Position numbers and translations under genes: made by a program. A stretch of 64,000 bases of DNA from an uncultured Bacteroidales bacterium (GTDB taxonomy: Bacteria; Bacteroidota; Bacteroidia; Bacteroidales; UBA932). Where the stretch lies: positions 1-64,000 of the forward strand of contig ONEX01000016.1 of assembly GCA_900316955.1 (NCBI GenBank), written 5' to 3'. Below are positions 16,321 through 23,713 of the stretch, piece by piece; position 1 is the first letter of the stretch; each line of letters begins with the position of its first letter. The notes beneath the pieces are model-generated. The model was not told the origin of the DNA. It saw nothing but the letters and a program-made list of their open reading frames with translations, and searched no databases.

Positions 16321-16352
16321 ACTAACTTTTGGTTAAACATAATCGTTTTCCC

Positions 16353-16382
16353 GGGCCGGGCTGTCGCGAGACATCCCGGCCC
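16353..16382 (+). terminator. Terminator-like hairpin after the DUF2807 gene
   Basis: An 8-bp GC stem (16353-16360 with 16375-16382) with an inner TGTC/GACA pairing, followed by GTTT. The U-tract is short. Confidence 0.5.
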
Positions 16383-16388
16383 GTTTAC

Positions 16389-16417
16389 AAAAAAGGCCGA
16401 ACCCAGCGGGTCCGGCC
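16389..16417 (-). terminator. Intrinsic terminator of the aquaporin gene
   Basis: On the minus strand GGCCGGACCC-GCT-GGGTTCGGCC (one mismatch) is followed by TTTTTT. It lies 22 bases past the aquaporin stop. Confidence 0.8.
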
Positions 16418-16439
16418 TAAAACCATTGAAGAACGGGGC

Positions 16440-17114
16440 TTACTTCTCCTTCGGGACCATCGCCTTCCAGACGCAGGCGCTCAGGGCGCCGCCCACGAGC
16501 GGAGCGCAGATGAACACCCATACATCCTTCAGCGCGTCGCCGCCGGCGAAGAGGGCCGGGCCGATGGAACGGGCCGGGTTCACGGAGGTGCCGGTGAGGT
16601 TGATGCACATCAGGTGGATGAGGATCAGGGAAAGACCGATCGCGAGACCGGCCGGCTTGCCGGCGCCGTACTTGGCGTCGGTCGTGCCGAGGACCACGAG
16701 GACGAAGAGGAAGGTGGCGATCACCTCCACGAGGAACGCGCCGCCGACGCCGCCGGCGTTGGCCACGCCGTTGGAGCCCAGGGCGCCCGTCAGGTCGGGG
16801 GCCGCAACCACTTTCGTGAGCAGCAGGAGGCAGGCGCCGGCGAGGATACCGCCGATGACCTGGCCCACCCAGTAGCCGCAGGCGTCCTTCCAGCTCATCC
16901 GGCCGGAGAGGGCCACGCCGAGGGTGATGGCAGGGTTGATGTGGCAGCCGCTGATCTCACCGATGGTGTAAGCCATGGCAACCACGGCCAGACCGAAGGC
17001 GATGGCGGTTCCCACCACGCCAGCGGGAGTGCCGCAGCCGAGGAACATCGCCGTTCCGCAGCCCAGGAATGTGAGCACGAACGTGCCTACGCATTCAGCA
17101 ATGTACTTCTTCAT
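16440..17114 (-). CDS. aqpZ: Aquaporin (MIP family)
   Basis: A 224-residue channel with six membrane helices and the two re-entrant NPA loops that meet at the pore centre: SGCHINPAITLG (about residues 60-71) and GTSVNPARSIGP (about 180-191). The start MKKYIAECVGTFVLTFLGCG is characteristic of AqpZ-type proteins. The residue before the second NPA region and the short loop C favour a water channel over a glycerol facilitator, by comparison with the family. It is transcribed alone, with a promoter box at 17144-17151 and a strong terminator at 16389-16417. Confidence 0.92.
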   Translation of the reverse strand: MKKYIAECVGTFVLTFLGCGTAMFLGCGTPAGVVGTAIAFGLAVVAMAYTIGEISGCHINPAITLGVALSGRMSWKDACGYWVGQVIGGILAGACLLLLTKVVAAPDLTGALGSNGVANAGGVGGAFLVEVIATFLFVLVVLGTTDAKYGAGKPAGLAIGLSLILIHLMCINLTGTSVNPARSIGPALFAGGDALKDVWVFICAPLVGGALSACVWKAMVPKEK

Positions 17115-17143
17115 AAACGAAAAAATGTTTTGGTTTAGTGATT

Positions 17144-17151
17144 CAAAGATA
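17144..17151 (-). promoter_or_regulatory. -7 box for the aquaporin gene
   Basis: TATCTTTG on the minus strand, 30 bases upstream of the ATG. Confidence 0.65.
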
Positions 17152-17183
17152 GGAATTTTCGTAAGACATTCAAAAGTTTTTGC

Positions 17184-17191
17184 TATTTTTG
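17184..17191 (+). promoter_or_regulatory. -7 box for the AraC-type gene
   Basis: TATTTTTG, 26 bases upstream of the ATG at 17218. It is divergent from the aquaporin promoter. Confidence 0.5.
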
Positions 17192-17217
17192 TCCCACGCG
17201 GGTCCGGCCGCGGCGAA

Positions 17218-17730
17218 ATGTGTATGGAGACTCTCGTGGGGCGCCTCAGGCGTATCTTTTCCCGTACGAAAAATGAAGGATTGACGGTGGTTCGACAAGC
17301 TCACCAACCGTCAAAACAGGCTCACCAACCGTCCTCTTGGCGTAGGTACAAACCGTCCGCGTGGCGGATGGAGCGCCTGGAGAAGGCCTTGCTGGCCTGG
17401 CAGGAGAAGGAAGGCTGGCGGGAGCCGGTGCGCACCGTCGGCGAGGCCGCCGAACTGCTGGGCACCGACACCGGTACGCTGCACGCGTATTTCCGCGACC
17501 GCATCGGCCTGGACTTCCGCACCTGGCGCACCCGCCTGCGGCTGGAGGCCGCCAAGCGGATGCTCGCGGACAACCCGCTCCTGCCCCCGGCCGATGCCGC
17601 CCGCCTCTGCGGCTTCTCCAACCGCTCCAACTTTTCCCGCCAATTCCTCGCCTACACGGGCCAGACGCCGGCGCAGTGGCAGAGAGATGCCGGGTCGTCC
17701 TCCGGCGGGCTCGGGAACCGACCGGAATGA
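17218..17730 (+). CDS. AraC-type helix-turn-helix protein with repeat-derived N-terminus
   Basis: A 170-residue protein if translation starts at 17218 (MCMETLVG); ATGs at 17224 and 17368 are alternatives. The C-terminal 115 residues are an AraC/XylS DNA-binding domain: VGEAAELLGTDTGTLHAYFR is the first HTH and AARLCGFSNRSNFSRQFLAY the second, followed by GQTPAQWQR. There is no ligand-binding domain. Residues about 22-45 are encoded by the dispersed repeat at 17283-17333 and read as VVRQAHQPSKQAHQPSSW, a low-information stretch. Starting at 17368 (MERLEKALL) would exclude the repeat and give a bare 120-residue DNA-binding domain. The target is unknown; the gene is divergent from aqpZ and followed by ffh. 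Confidence 0.7.
   Translation: MCMETLVGRLRRIFSRTKNEGLTVVRQAHQPSKQAHQPSSWRRYKPSAWRMERLEKALLAWQEKEGWREPVRTVGEAAELLGTDTGTLHAYFRDRIGLDFRTWRTRLRLEAAKRMLADNPLLPPADAARLCGFSNRSNFSRQFLAYTGQTPAQWQRDAGSSSGGLGNRPE
17283..17333. repeat. Dispersed hairpin repeat inside the AraC-type frame
   Basis: GACGGTGGT...ACCAACCGTC (17283-17312) folds as a hairpin, and its right arm GCTCACCAACCGTC (17299-17312) is repeated at 17320-17333. The TTCGACAAGCTCACC core is of a kind I know from dispersed repeats in many bacterial genomes. Confidence 0.65.
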
Positions 17731-17752
17731 GGGGAAAGTCGAGAAATCTTAT

Positions 17753-17760
17753 TATCTTTG
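17753..17760 (+). promoter_or_regulatory. -7 box for ffh
   Basis: TATCTTTG, 21 bases upstream of the ffh ATG; a short leader is implied. Confidence 0.65.
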
Positions 17761-17781
17761 CAAGATAAAGCCAAATAGACT

Positions 17782-19116
17782 ATGTTTGAGAATCTGAGCG
17801 AGAGACTGGAGCGGTCTTTCAAGATCCTGAAGGGTGAAGGGAAGATCACCGAAATCAATGTGGCGGAGACCGTCAAGGACATCCGCAAGGCCCTGCTGGA
17901 CGCGGACGTGAGCTACAAGGTGGCGAAGGACTTCTGCAACCGCGTGAAGGACAAGGCCATCGGCGCGAACGTGCTCACGGCGGTGAAGCCGCAGCAGATG
18001 ATGATCAAGATCATGCACGACGAGCTCGCGGAGTTCATGGGCTCGGAGGCGCAGGATATCAATGTGAAGGGGAATCCCGGCATCGTGCTGGTGGCGGGTC
18101 TGAACGGTTCCGGTAAGACTACGTTCTCCGGCAAGTTGGCCCTGCACGTCAAGTCCAAGAAGGGCATGAAGGTACTCCTCGCGGCCTGCGACACGTTCCG
18201 TCCCGCCGCCATCGAGCAGTTGAAAGTGCTCGGCGAGGGCATCGGCGTGCCGGTGTACACCGAGGACGGCGAGAAGGATCCGATCAAGATCGCCCAGAAT
18301 GCCATCCGCAAGGCGAAATCCGAGGGCTACAGCGTGGTGATCGTCGATACCGCCGGCCGCCTGGCCGTAGACCAGCAGCTGATGGACGAGATCTCCGCCC
18401 TGCACCAGGCCATCAAACCCACGGAGACGCTCTTCGTCGTGGACGCGATGACCGGCCAGGACGCCGTGGAGACGGCGAAGGCCTTCAACGACCGCCTGGA
18501 CTTCGATGGCGTCGTCCTCACCAAGATGGACGGCGACACCCGCGGCGGCGCGGCCCTGTCCATCAAGGCCGTCGTCGGCAAGCCCATCAAGTTCGTCTCT
18601 TCCGGCGAGAAGATGGAGGCGCTGGACGTGTTCCACCCGGCCCGCATCGCGGACCGCATCCTGGGGATGGGCGACGTCGTTTCCCTCGTCGAGAAGGCGC
18701 AGGAGCAGTTCGACGAGAAGCAGGCCCGCGAGCTGCGCAAGAAGATGGCCCGGGACCAGTACACCCTCTGGGACTTCTACCAGCAGATCCAGCAGATCAA
18801 GAAGATGGGCAACATCAAGGACCTGGCGGGGATGATTCCCGGCATGGGCAAGGCCCTCAAGGACGTGGACATCGACAATGACAAGGCCTTCAAGGCCACC
18901 GAGGCCATCATCCTGTCCATGACGCAGAAGGAGCGCGAGCATCCCGAGATCATCAACGGCTCCCGCCGCAAGCGCATCGCCGACGGTTCCGGCACCACCC
19001 TCCCGGAGGTGAACCGCCTCCTGAAGCAGTTCGAAGGCACTCGGAAGGTGATGAAGGGCGCGGCGACGGGGAACCTGATGCAGCGGATGGGCGCCATGGG
19101 CATGCGCAGACACTAA
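17782..19116 (+). CDS. ffh: Signal recognition particle GTPase Ffh (SRP54)
   Basis: A 444-residue protein of normal Ffh length. The N domain (about 1-85) is a four-helix bundle beginning MFENLSERLERSFKILKG. The G domain has GLNGSGKTT (G1, near 109-117), DTFRPAA, DTAGRL (G3), TKMDGD (G4) and FVSSGEKMEALDVF. The Met-rich M domain (about 300-444) ends GNLMQRMGAMGMRRH and binds SRP RNA and signal sequences. It co-translationally delivers membrane proteins to FtsY and SecYEG. A DUF4251 lipoprotein gene follows 14 bases downstream. Confidence 0.98.
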   Translation: MFENLSERLERSFKILKGEGKITEINVAETVKDIRKALLDADVSYKVAKDFCNRVKDKAIGANVLTAVKPQQMMIKIMHDELAEFMGSEAQDINVKGNPGIVLVAGLNGSGKTTFSGKLALHVKSKKGMKVLLAACDTFRPAAIEQLKVLGEGIGVPVYTEDGEKDPIKIAQNAIRKAKSEGYSVVIVDTAGRLAVDQQLMDEISALHQAIKPTETLFVVDAMTGQDAVETAKAFNDRLDFDGVVLTKMDGDTRGGAALSIKAVVGKPIKFVSSGEKMEALDVFHPARIADRILGMGDVVSLVEKAQEQFDEKQARELRKKMARDQYTLWDFYQQIQQIKKMGNIKDLAGMIPGMGKALKDVDIDNDKAFKATEAIILSMTQKEREHPEIINGSRRKRIADGSGTTLPEVNRLLKQFEGTRKVMKGAATGNLMQRMGAMGMRRH

Positions 19117-19130
19117 TCACAGAACGCGAT

Positions 19131-19637
19131 ATGAAACAGTTGGTTTTACCCCTTCTGGCCGCTGTGCTGGCGGTTTCCGCCTGCGGCATCCTGGGTTCCG
19201 AAACGCGTGAGGAACGCGTCGCCCGCGAGGCGAAGGAGGCCCGGATGGTCCGCCAGGGCGTCGAGACCGGTGACTTCACCATCAACATCGACCGGATGTA
19301 TCCGCTCCGCGGCACGTCCAAGATGGTGAGCAACTATTCCATCAAGGTGAAGGACAATGTCCTCATCTCCCATCTCCCGTTCATCGGCCAGGCCTGGCGC
19401 GTGCCTTACGGCGGCGGCCATGCCCTGAACTTCGATGCGCCGATCGTCAATTACACGGTGACCCAGCCCAGAGCCGATGGCTATGAGATCCGCATCTATG
19501 TCAAGACCGACGAGGACGAGCATCTCTACCGCCTGACGGTCTTCGACAACGGACGCGCATCCCTCGACGTGCAGTCGCAGAACCGCGACCGCATCTCCTA
19601 CTCCGGAGAGATGGATTTCTATACGAAGGAAGACTAG
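19131..19637 (+). CDS. DUF4251 lipoprotein
   Basis: A 168-residue lipoprotein with lipobox AVSAC (Cys at residue 18). After the signal, a charged linker (ETREERVAREAKEARMVRQ) precedes the DUF4251 beta-rich domain: GDFTINIDRMYPLRGTSKMV, DNVLISHLPFIGQAWRVPYGGG and the C-terminal RDRISYSGEMDF. Family function is unknown. It is probably co-transcribed with ffh and is convergent with the GSCFA gene, whose stop codon region overlaps its own by four bases. Confidence 0.88.
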   Translation: MKQLVLPLLAAVLAVSACGILGSETREERVAREAKEARMVRQGVETGDFTINIDRMYPLRGTSKMVSNYSIKVKDNVLISHLPFIGQAWRVPYGGGHALNFDAPIVNYTVTQPRADGYEIRIYVKTDEDEHLYRLTVFDNGRASLDVQSQNRDRISYSGEMDFYTKED

Positions 19638-20482
19638 CGCGGCTGCCCGTCCAGCGGACGGTGCTGCGCGGCGCGCCACGCTTTCATCCGAGACTCATAC
19701 AGGTCCCATTCCCGCGTCGGAAGGGCCCATTCCACGAAGCGGTCGCAGAGATAGGCGGCCGCTTGTTTTGTGGGATGGACCATATCCTCCGCCCACCATC
19801 GGTAGTCGCGGAGTTCGTCCATCATGATCTCGTAGGCGGGGAAGTAGGGGAGCCCTTCCGTCGCGAGCAGCAACGTGCTCTTGGACAGTTGGTTGCCGTG
19901 GGCGCCATCGGCCAGGTGCCGGATCGGACTCACGGTGAAGATGAACTCCTTTTCCGGGTTCCGGCGGATGAGCCCCCGGACGAGGGCTGCCGTCTGCTCG
20001 ACCGTCAGCCGGTAGCGCGTGAACTCCGTTCCCGGCCGCTTGAGGCAGTTCGCGACCGTCTCGCCGGTGGCGTTGAACCGGAACGCCCAGGCCGTGCCCA
20101 GGGTGACGATGACCTTGTTGCATCCTTTCCAGAAGGCCGATGCTTCCGCGATCACCGCGTTCGCGTTCTCGAGGAACGCCTCCGGCGTTTCCCGCGCGAA
20201 GGACGTGTGGTGCCAGAAGGAGCAGTACCGCCCGTCGCCGGCTCCCATTTCCACGACCTCGTCGGCCGCGAAAGGCACGCCGGAGGCGAGCCGCGCGACG
20301 GCATTGCCGATGGACACGGGATTGTACAGCGTCCCGAACGGGTTGCACAGCACATCGAATCCCGCCGCGGCGAGCCTTCCGCCGATTTCATCGGCAAAAC
20401 AGCTGCCCACGACGGCGATCCGGTCGTTGTACGAGATGGACACCGGCGCCGGGTCCAGCGTGACGGGGGTCTGGAGTTTCAT
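19634..20482 (-). CDS. GSCFA domain protein
   Basis: A 282-residue cytosolic protein. I chose the ATG at 20480-20482 (MKLQTPVTLDP); upstream codons are AT-rich promoter sequence. The naming motif GSCFADEIGGRL sits at about residues 27-38, followed by NPFGTLYNPVSI, and later ITVSPIRHLADG and DMVHPTKQAA near the C-terminus. GSCFA proteins resemble SGNH/GDSL hydrolases; here Ser28 and the D-x-x-H pair (DMVH) would be the catalytic residues. The substrate is unknown, possibly an acylated sugar. The promoter box at 20488-20495 leaves almost no leader. Confidence 0.88.
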   Translation of the reverse strand: MKLQTPVTLDPAPVSISYNDRIAVVGSCFADEIGGRLAAAGFDVLCNPFGTLYNPVSIGNAVARLASGVPFAADEVVEMGAGDGRYCSFWHHTSFARETPEAFLENANAVIAEASAFWKGCNKVIVTLGTAWAFRFNATGETVANCLKRPGTEFTRYRLTVEQTAALVRGLIRRNPEKEFIFTVSPIRHLADGAHGNQLSKSTLLLATEGLPYFPAYEIMMDELRDYRWWAEDMVHPTKQAAAYLCDRFVEWALPTREWDLYESRMKAWRAAQHRPLDGQPR

Positions 20483-20487
20483 GGAAG

Positions 20488-20495
20488 CAAAAATA
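20488..20495 (-). promoter_or_regulatory. -7 box directly in front of the GSCFA gene
   Basis: TATTTTTG on the minus strand ends 5 bases upstream of the ATG, so transcription would begin at or next to the start codon (leaderless mRNA). Confidence 0.5.
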
Positions 20496-20508
20496 CATAT
20501 TTTTTGCG

Positions 20509-20516
20509 TATCTTTG
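20509..20516 (+). promoter_or_regulatory. -7 box for the 5'-nucleotidase operon
   Basis: TATCTTTG, 18 bases upstream of the ATG at 20535 (12 from the alternative ATG at 20529). It is back-to-back with the GSCFA promoter. Confidence 0.6.
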
Positions 20517-20534
20517 TTTGTTAAACCGATGATT

Positions 20535-22280
20535 ATGACACTCCGCAATCACTTCCTCGCAGCGTGCGCCCTCCTCGCGCTTTCCTGCGGCCGTACCCTC
20601 AAGGATGGGGATTACACCCTGACGGTCCTTTCCACCAACGATGTACACGGAACCTGGTTCGATTCCACCTATGTGGACAGCCGGACGAGGCCGTCGCTGA
20701 TGGCGGTGAAGTATTACGTGGACAGCGTCCGGACGGCGAACGGGGCGGAGAATGTCCTCCTTCTCGACGCGGGCGACTGCCTGCAGGGCGACAATGCGCC
20801 GTATTACTACAACTATGTCGATACGCTGACGCCGCACCTGTTCCCGCGCCTGGTGGCGTATATGGGCTATGACGCGGTGGCCGTGGGCAATCACGACATC
20901 GAGACGGGCCATGCGGTGTACGACCGCGTGGCGGCGGATCTCAAGAAGGCCGGGGTCGATTTCCTGGCGGCGAACGCCATCCGGAACGATGACGGCAAGC
21001 CGTATTTCACGCCCTACAAGGTCGTCAAGCGGGCGGGCCTGAAGGTGGCCATCCTGGGTTACACGAATGCGAATATGAAGGCCTGGCTCACGGAAGAACT
21101 CTGGAGCGGGATGCATTTCGAGCCTATCGTGAACCAAGTCCAGGCCGATGTGGACGCCATCCGGGCGAAAGAAAAGCCGGACGTGCTGGTCGTGGTGATG
21201 CACTCGGGGACGGGTGCGGGCGACGGCAGCGTGCTGGAGTCCGAGGGGCTGGATGTCTTCCAGATGGTCCAGGGCGTGGACTTTGTCCTGGCCAGCCACG
21301 ACCACCGGCCGTTTGTGGAGGCCGACGAGGACAACGCGTTCCTCAATTCCGGCAGCCACAGCCGGAATGTCGCCGAAGGCAAACTGCACCTGACGGTCAA
21401 GAATCACAAGATTGTCAGCCGTTCCTACGAGTCCAAGACCATCCCGGTCCGGGCCGACAAGGCCGACCCCGTGATGCGGGCCCATTTCCAGAAGGACTAC
21501 GAGGCCGTCAAGGCTTTCACCCTGCGGGAGGTGGGCATCCTGAACACCGACCTCTGGACCCGCGACGCCTACCGGGGCATGTGCGACTACCTGAATCTGG
21601 TCCATACGCTCAGCATCGGCAGCAAGCCGGCGGAAATCTCTTTCGCCGCCCCGCTCACCTTCAACGGACACGTGAACGCCGGCATCCTGCGCTACAACGA
21701 CCTGTTTACCATCTATCCGTTTGAGAACCAGCTCTTTGTGGTGAAGATGACGGGCGACGAGATCAAGCGTTACCTGGAGCATTCCTACGACAAGTGGATC
21801 AATACCATCGCCAAGCCGGAGGACACCCTCCTCAAGATCGAGGCCCGGGACGACGCCCGTACCCAGCAGAGCCGCTGGTCCTTCGTGAACCGTTCCTACA
21901 ACTTCGACTCCGCGGCCGGCATCAACTACACGGTGGACGTGACGAAGCCCTTCGGCGAGCGCGTCGCCATCGCTTCGATGGCCGACGGCTCCGCCTTCGA
22001 CCTCCAGAAGGAATACAACGTCGCGATGACCTCCTACCGCGCCTCCGGCGGCGGCAACTTGATGAAGGAAACCGGCATCGACACGGACAACATCGACGAG
22101 CGCGTGGTCGCCCGCTACCCGGAGATCCGCAACATCCTGTATAACTACCTGATGGAGAACGGCTCCATCGACCCGGAGGTCATCGGTAATCCCGCCGTCA
22201 TCGGCCACTGGGAGTTCATTCCCGAAAAGCTCGTGAAGCCGGCGATGGACCGCGACATGGACCTGCTGTTCAAGCGATGA
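20535..22280 (+). CDS. Lipoprotein 5'-nucleotidase / metallophosphatase (UshA-like)
   Basis: A 581-residue exported enzyme with lipobox LALSC (Cys at about residue 17); an in-frame ATG at 20529 would add two residues. The N-terminal calcineurin-like domain has all five metal blocks: STNDVHGTW, LLDAGDCLQGD, AVGNHDIETG, VVMHSG and LASHDHRPF. The C-terminal 5_nucleotid_C domain (about 330-560) follows, with FTIYPFENQLFVVKMTG and the substrate-binding region. Such enzymes hydrolyse extracellular nucleotides to nucleosides and phosphate. The stop overlaps the start of the esterase-like gene (ATGA), indicating translational coupling. Confidence 0.93.
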   Translation: MTLRNHFLAACALLALSCGRTLKDGDYTLTVLSTNDVHGTWFDSTYVDSRTRPSLMAVKYYVDSVRTANGAENVLLLDAGDCLQGDNAPYYYNYVDTLTPHLFPRLVAYMGYDAVAVGNHDIETGHAVYDRVAADLKKAGVDFLAANAIRNDDGKPYFTPYKVVKRAGLKVAILGYTNANMKAWLTEELWSGMHFEPIVNQVQADVDAIRAKEKPDVLVVVMHSGTGAGDGSVLESEGLDVFQMVQGVDFVLASHDHRPFVEADEDNAFLNSGSHSRNVAEGKLHLTVKNHKIVSRSYESKTIPVRADKADPVMRAHFQKDYEAVKAFTLREVGILNTDLWTRDAYRGMCDYLNLVHTLSIGSKPAEISFAAPLTFNGHVNAGILRYNDLFTIYPFENQLFVVKMTGDEIKRYLEHSYDKWINTIAKPEDTLLKIEARDDARTQQSRWSFVNRSYNFDSAAGINYTVDVTKPFGERVAIASMADGSAFDLQKEYNVAMTSYRASGGGNLMKETGIDTDNIDERVVARYPEIRNILYNYLMENGSIDPEVIGNPAVIGHWEFIPEKLVKPAMDRDMDLLFKR

Positions 22281-23713
22281 GCCTCCGCCGCCTGATTGTC
22301 CTCGGGGCCCTTGCCGCCCTCGCCCTTTCCTGCTCCCGCACCCCCGAACCGGGCCTGTACACCACGCAGGGCGGGTTCGTGCGCGTTTTCGTGGATTCTC
22401 TCGGAAACACGAAGGCGCTTGTGTACCGCGATACGAGCGGGGTTTGGGCCGATACCTTGACTGTGGACCTGAAGGCGGAGAAACTGGCGCTGAAGCCTTA
22501 TGAGGCGCCCGAATTCCGGCGGTTCCCGGCGAAGGAACTGTACCGGGATCCGATGTACCGGGTGGGGGTGACGCAGGACATCATCTATGGGCGCGTCGTC
22601 CGGAACGACTCCTATGACGAGGACGAACGGATGGACCTGACCATGGACGTGTACGTTCCCGAGGACGGCGGCCAGGTCGCCCGCCCGTTGCTCGTGACCT
22701 TCCACGGAGGCGCCTTCAAGGGCGGTGACATGCGCGATTCCCTGCTAGTCGAGTGGTGCCGTTATTTCGCGTCCCTGGGCTATGTGGCCGCTTCCGTCGA
22801 TTATCGGCAGGGATACCGCCGGAATGTGCGGTCCACGGACGATGCGATGTACCGCGCCCTCAAGGACGCCAACGCGGCCGTCCGTTTCCTCCTGAAGCGG
22901 GATTCGCTGCTCATTCATTCCGAGCGCATCTTCGCGGCCGGGGCCGATGCCGGGGGCATCTTGGCCCTGAACCTCGCCTACATGCGCGAGGAGAATCTCC
23001 CGGAAATCATTCAGGAAGAGGAAGATACGACCATTGTCGTGCATCAGTCCCTGCTCCGGGGATTCGATGTCCGCGGTGTGGCGAACCTCTGGGGCGCCAT
23101 CGCGGACACCGCCATCCTGCACAATGCGAAGATTCCCGTCATCTCCTTCCAGAGCCGGGAGGATCCGGTCATCGCCTATGGCGCGGGCTATCCTTTCGAG
23201 GCGCTGAAGGAAGAGGAGGATGGGCGGGATGCCATGGATGAACTGCGGCGGATCTTCGAGTCCATCGTCTCCGTCTTCATCCCGGAGGAGGACCGCCATC
23301 CCTTCCGGGAAATGTACGGCGCCGGGGTCATCCACAGGGTCCTGAAGCGCTACGGCGTCACCTCCGAGCTCCATGTATTCCCCGGCGCGCGCCACAACCT
23401 TTTCATCGGCGAGGACGGCCTGGCCGACTATCCCGTCTATGACGAGATCAAGGACCGGACCGCCGCTTTCTTCGCCTCCAAGATGGTGGTCGCACCGGTC
23501 TCCCTCCGCCAGGATCCGGAGGATCCGCAACTTTTCGTCATCGACAATTCCGAAGTGGAAACCTGCCTCTGGGACGTCCAGGGCGGCGTTCTGCTGGGCA
23601 AAGGCGACGACGCTGTCCGCGTCCTCTTCTTCCCCGACGCGCCGGAGCACAAAGTCTCCGTCAGCGGGGTGTATATCTCGGGATTGACGTTCTACGAGAC
23701 GGTGGAACTGTAG
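22277..23713 (+). CDS. Alpha/beta-hydrolase (esterase-like) lipoprotein with Asp at the nucleophile position
   Basis: A 478-residue lipoprotein (lipobox LALSC, Cys19). An unassigned beta-rich N-terminal region (about 25-95) precedes an alpha/beta-hydrolase fold of the carboxylesterase or BD-FAE kind: oxyanion motif FHGGAF (142-147), SVDYRQGY (173-180) and a terminal HNLF histidine near residue 377. The nucleophile elbow reads AGADAGG (221-227), so Asp224 stands where GxSxG enzymes have serine; the codon is GAT. After about residue 400 there is a short beta segment like a secretion or sorting tail. It could be an Asp-nucleophile enzyme or an inactive binding protein. Confidence 0.75.
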   Translation: MSLRRLIVLGALAALALSCSRTPEPGLYTTQGGFVRVFVDSLGNTKALVYRDTSGVWADTLTVDLKAEKLALKPYEAPEFRRFPAKELYRDPMYRVGVTQDIIYGRVVRNDSYDEDERMDLTMDVYVPEDGGQVARPLLVTFHGGAFKGGDMRDSLLVEWCRYFASLGYVAASVDYRQGYRRNVRSTDDAMYRALKDANAAVRFLLKRDSLLIHSERIFAAGADAGGILALNLAYMREENLPEIIQEEEDTTIVVHQSLLRGFDVRGVANLWGAIADTAILHNAKIPVISFQSREDPVIAYGAGYPFEALKEEEDGRDAMDELRRIFESIVSVFIPEEDRHPFREMYGAGVIHRVLKRYGVTSELHVFPGARHNLFIGEDGLADYPVYDEIKDRTAAFFASKMVVAPVSLRQDPEDPQLFVIDNSEVETCLWDVQGGVLLGKGDDAVRVLFFPDAPEHKVSVSGVYISGLTFYETVEL

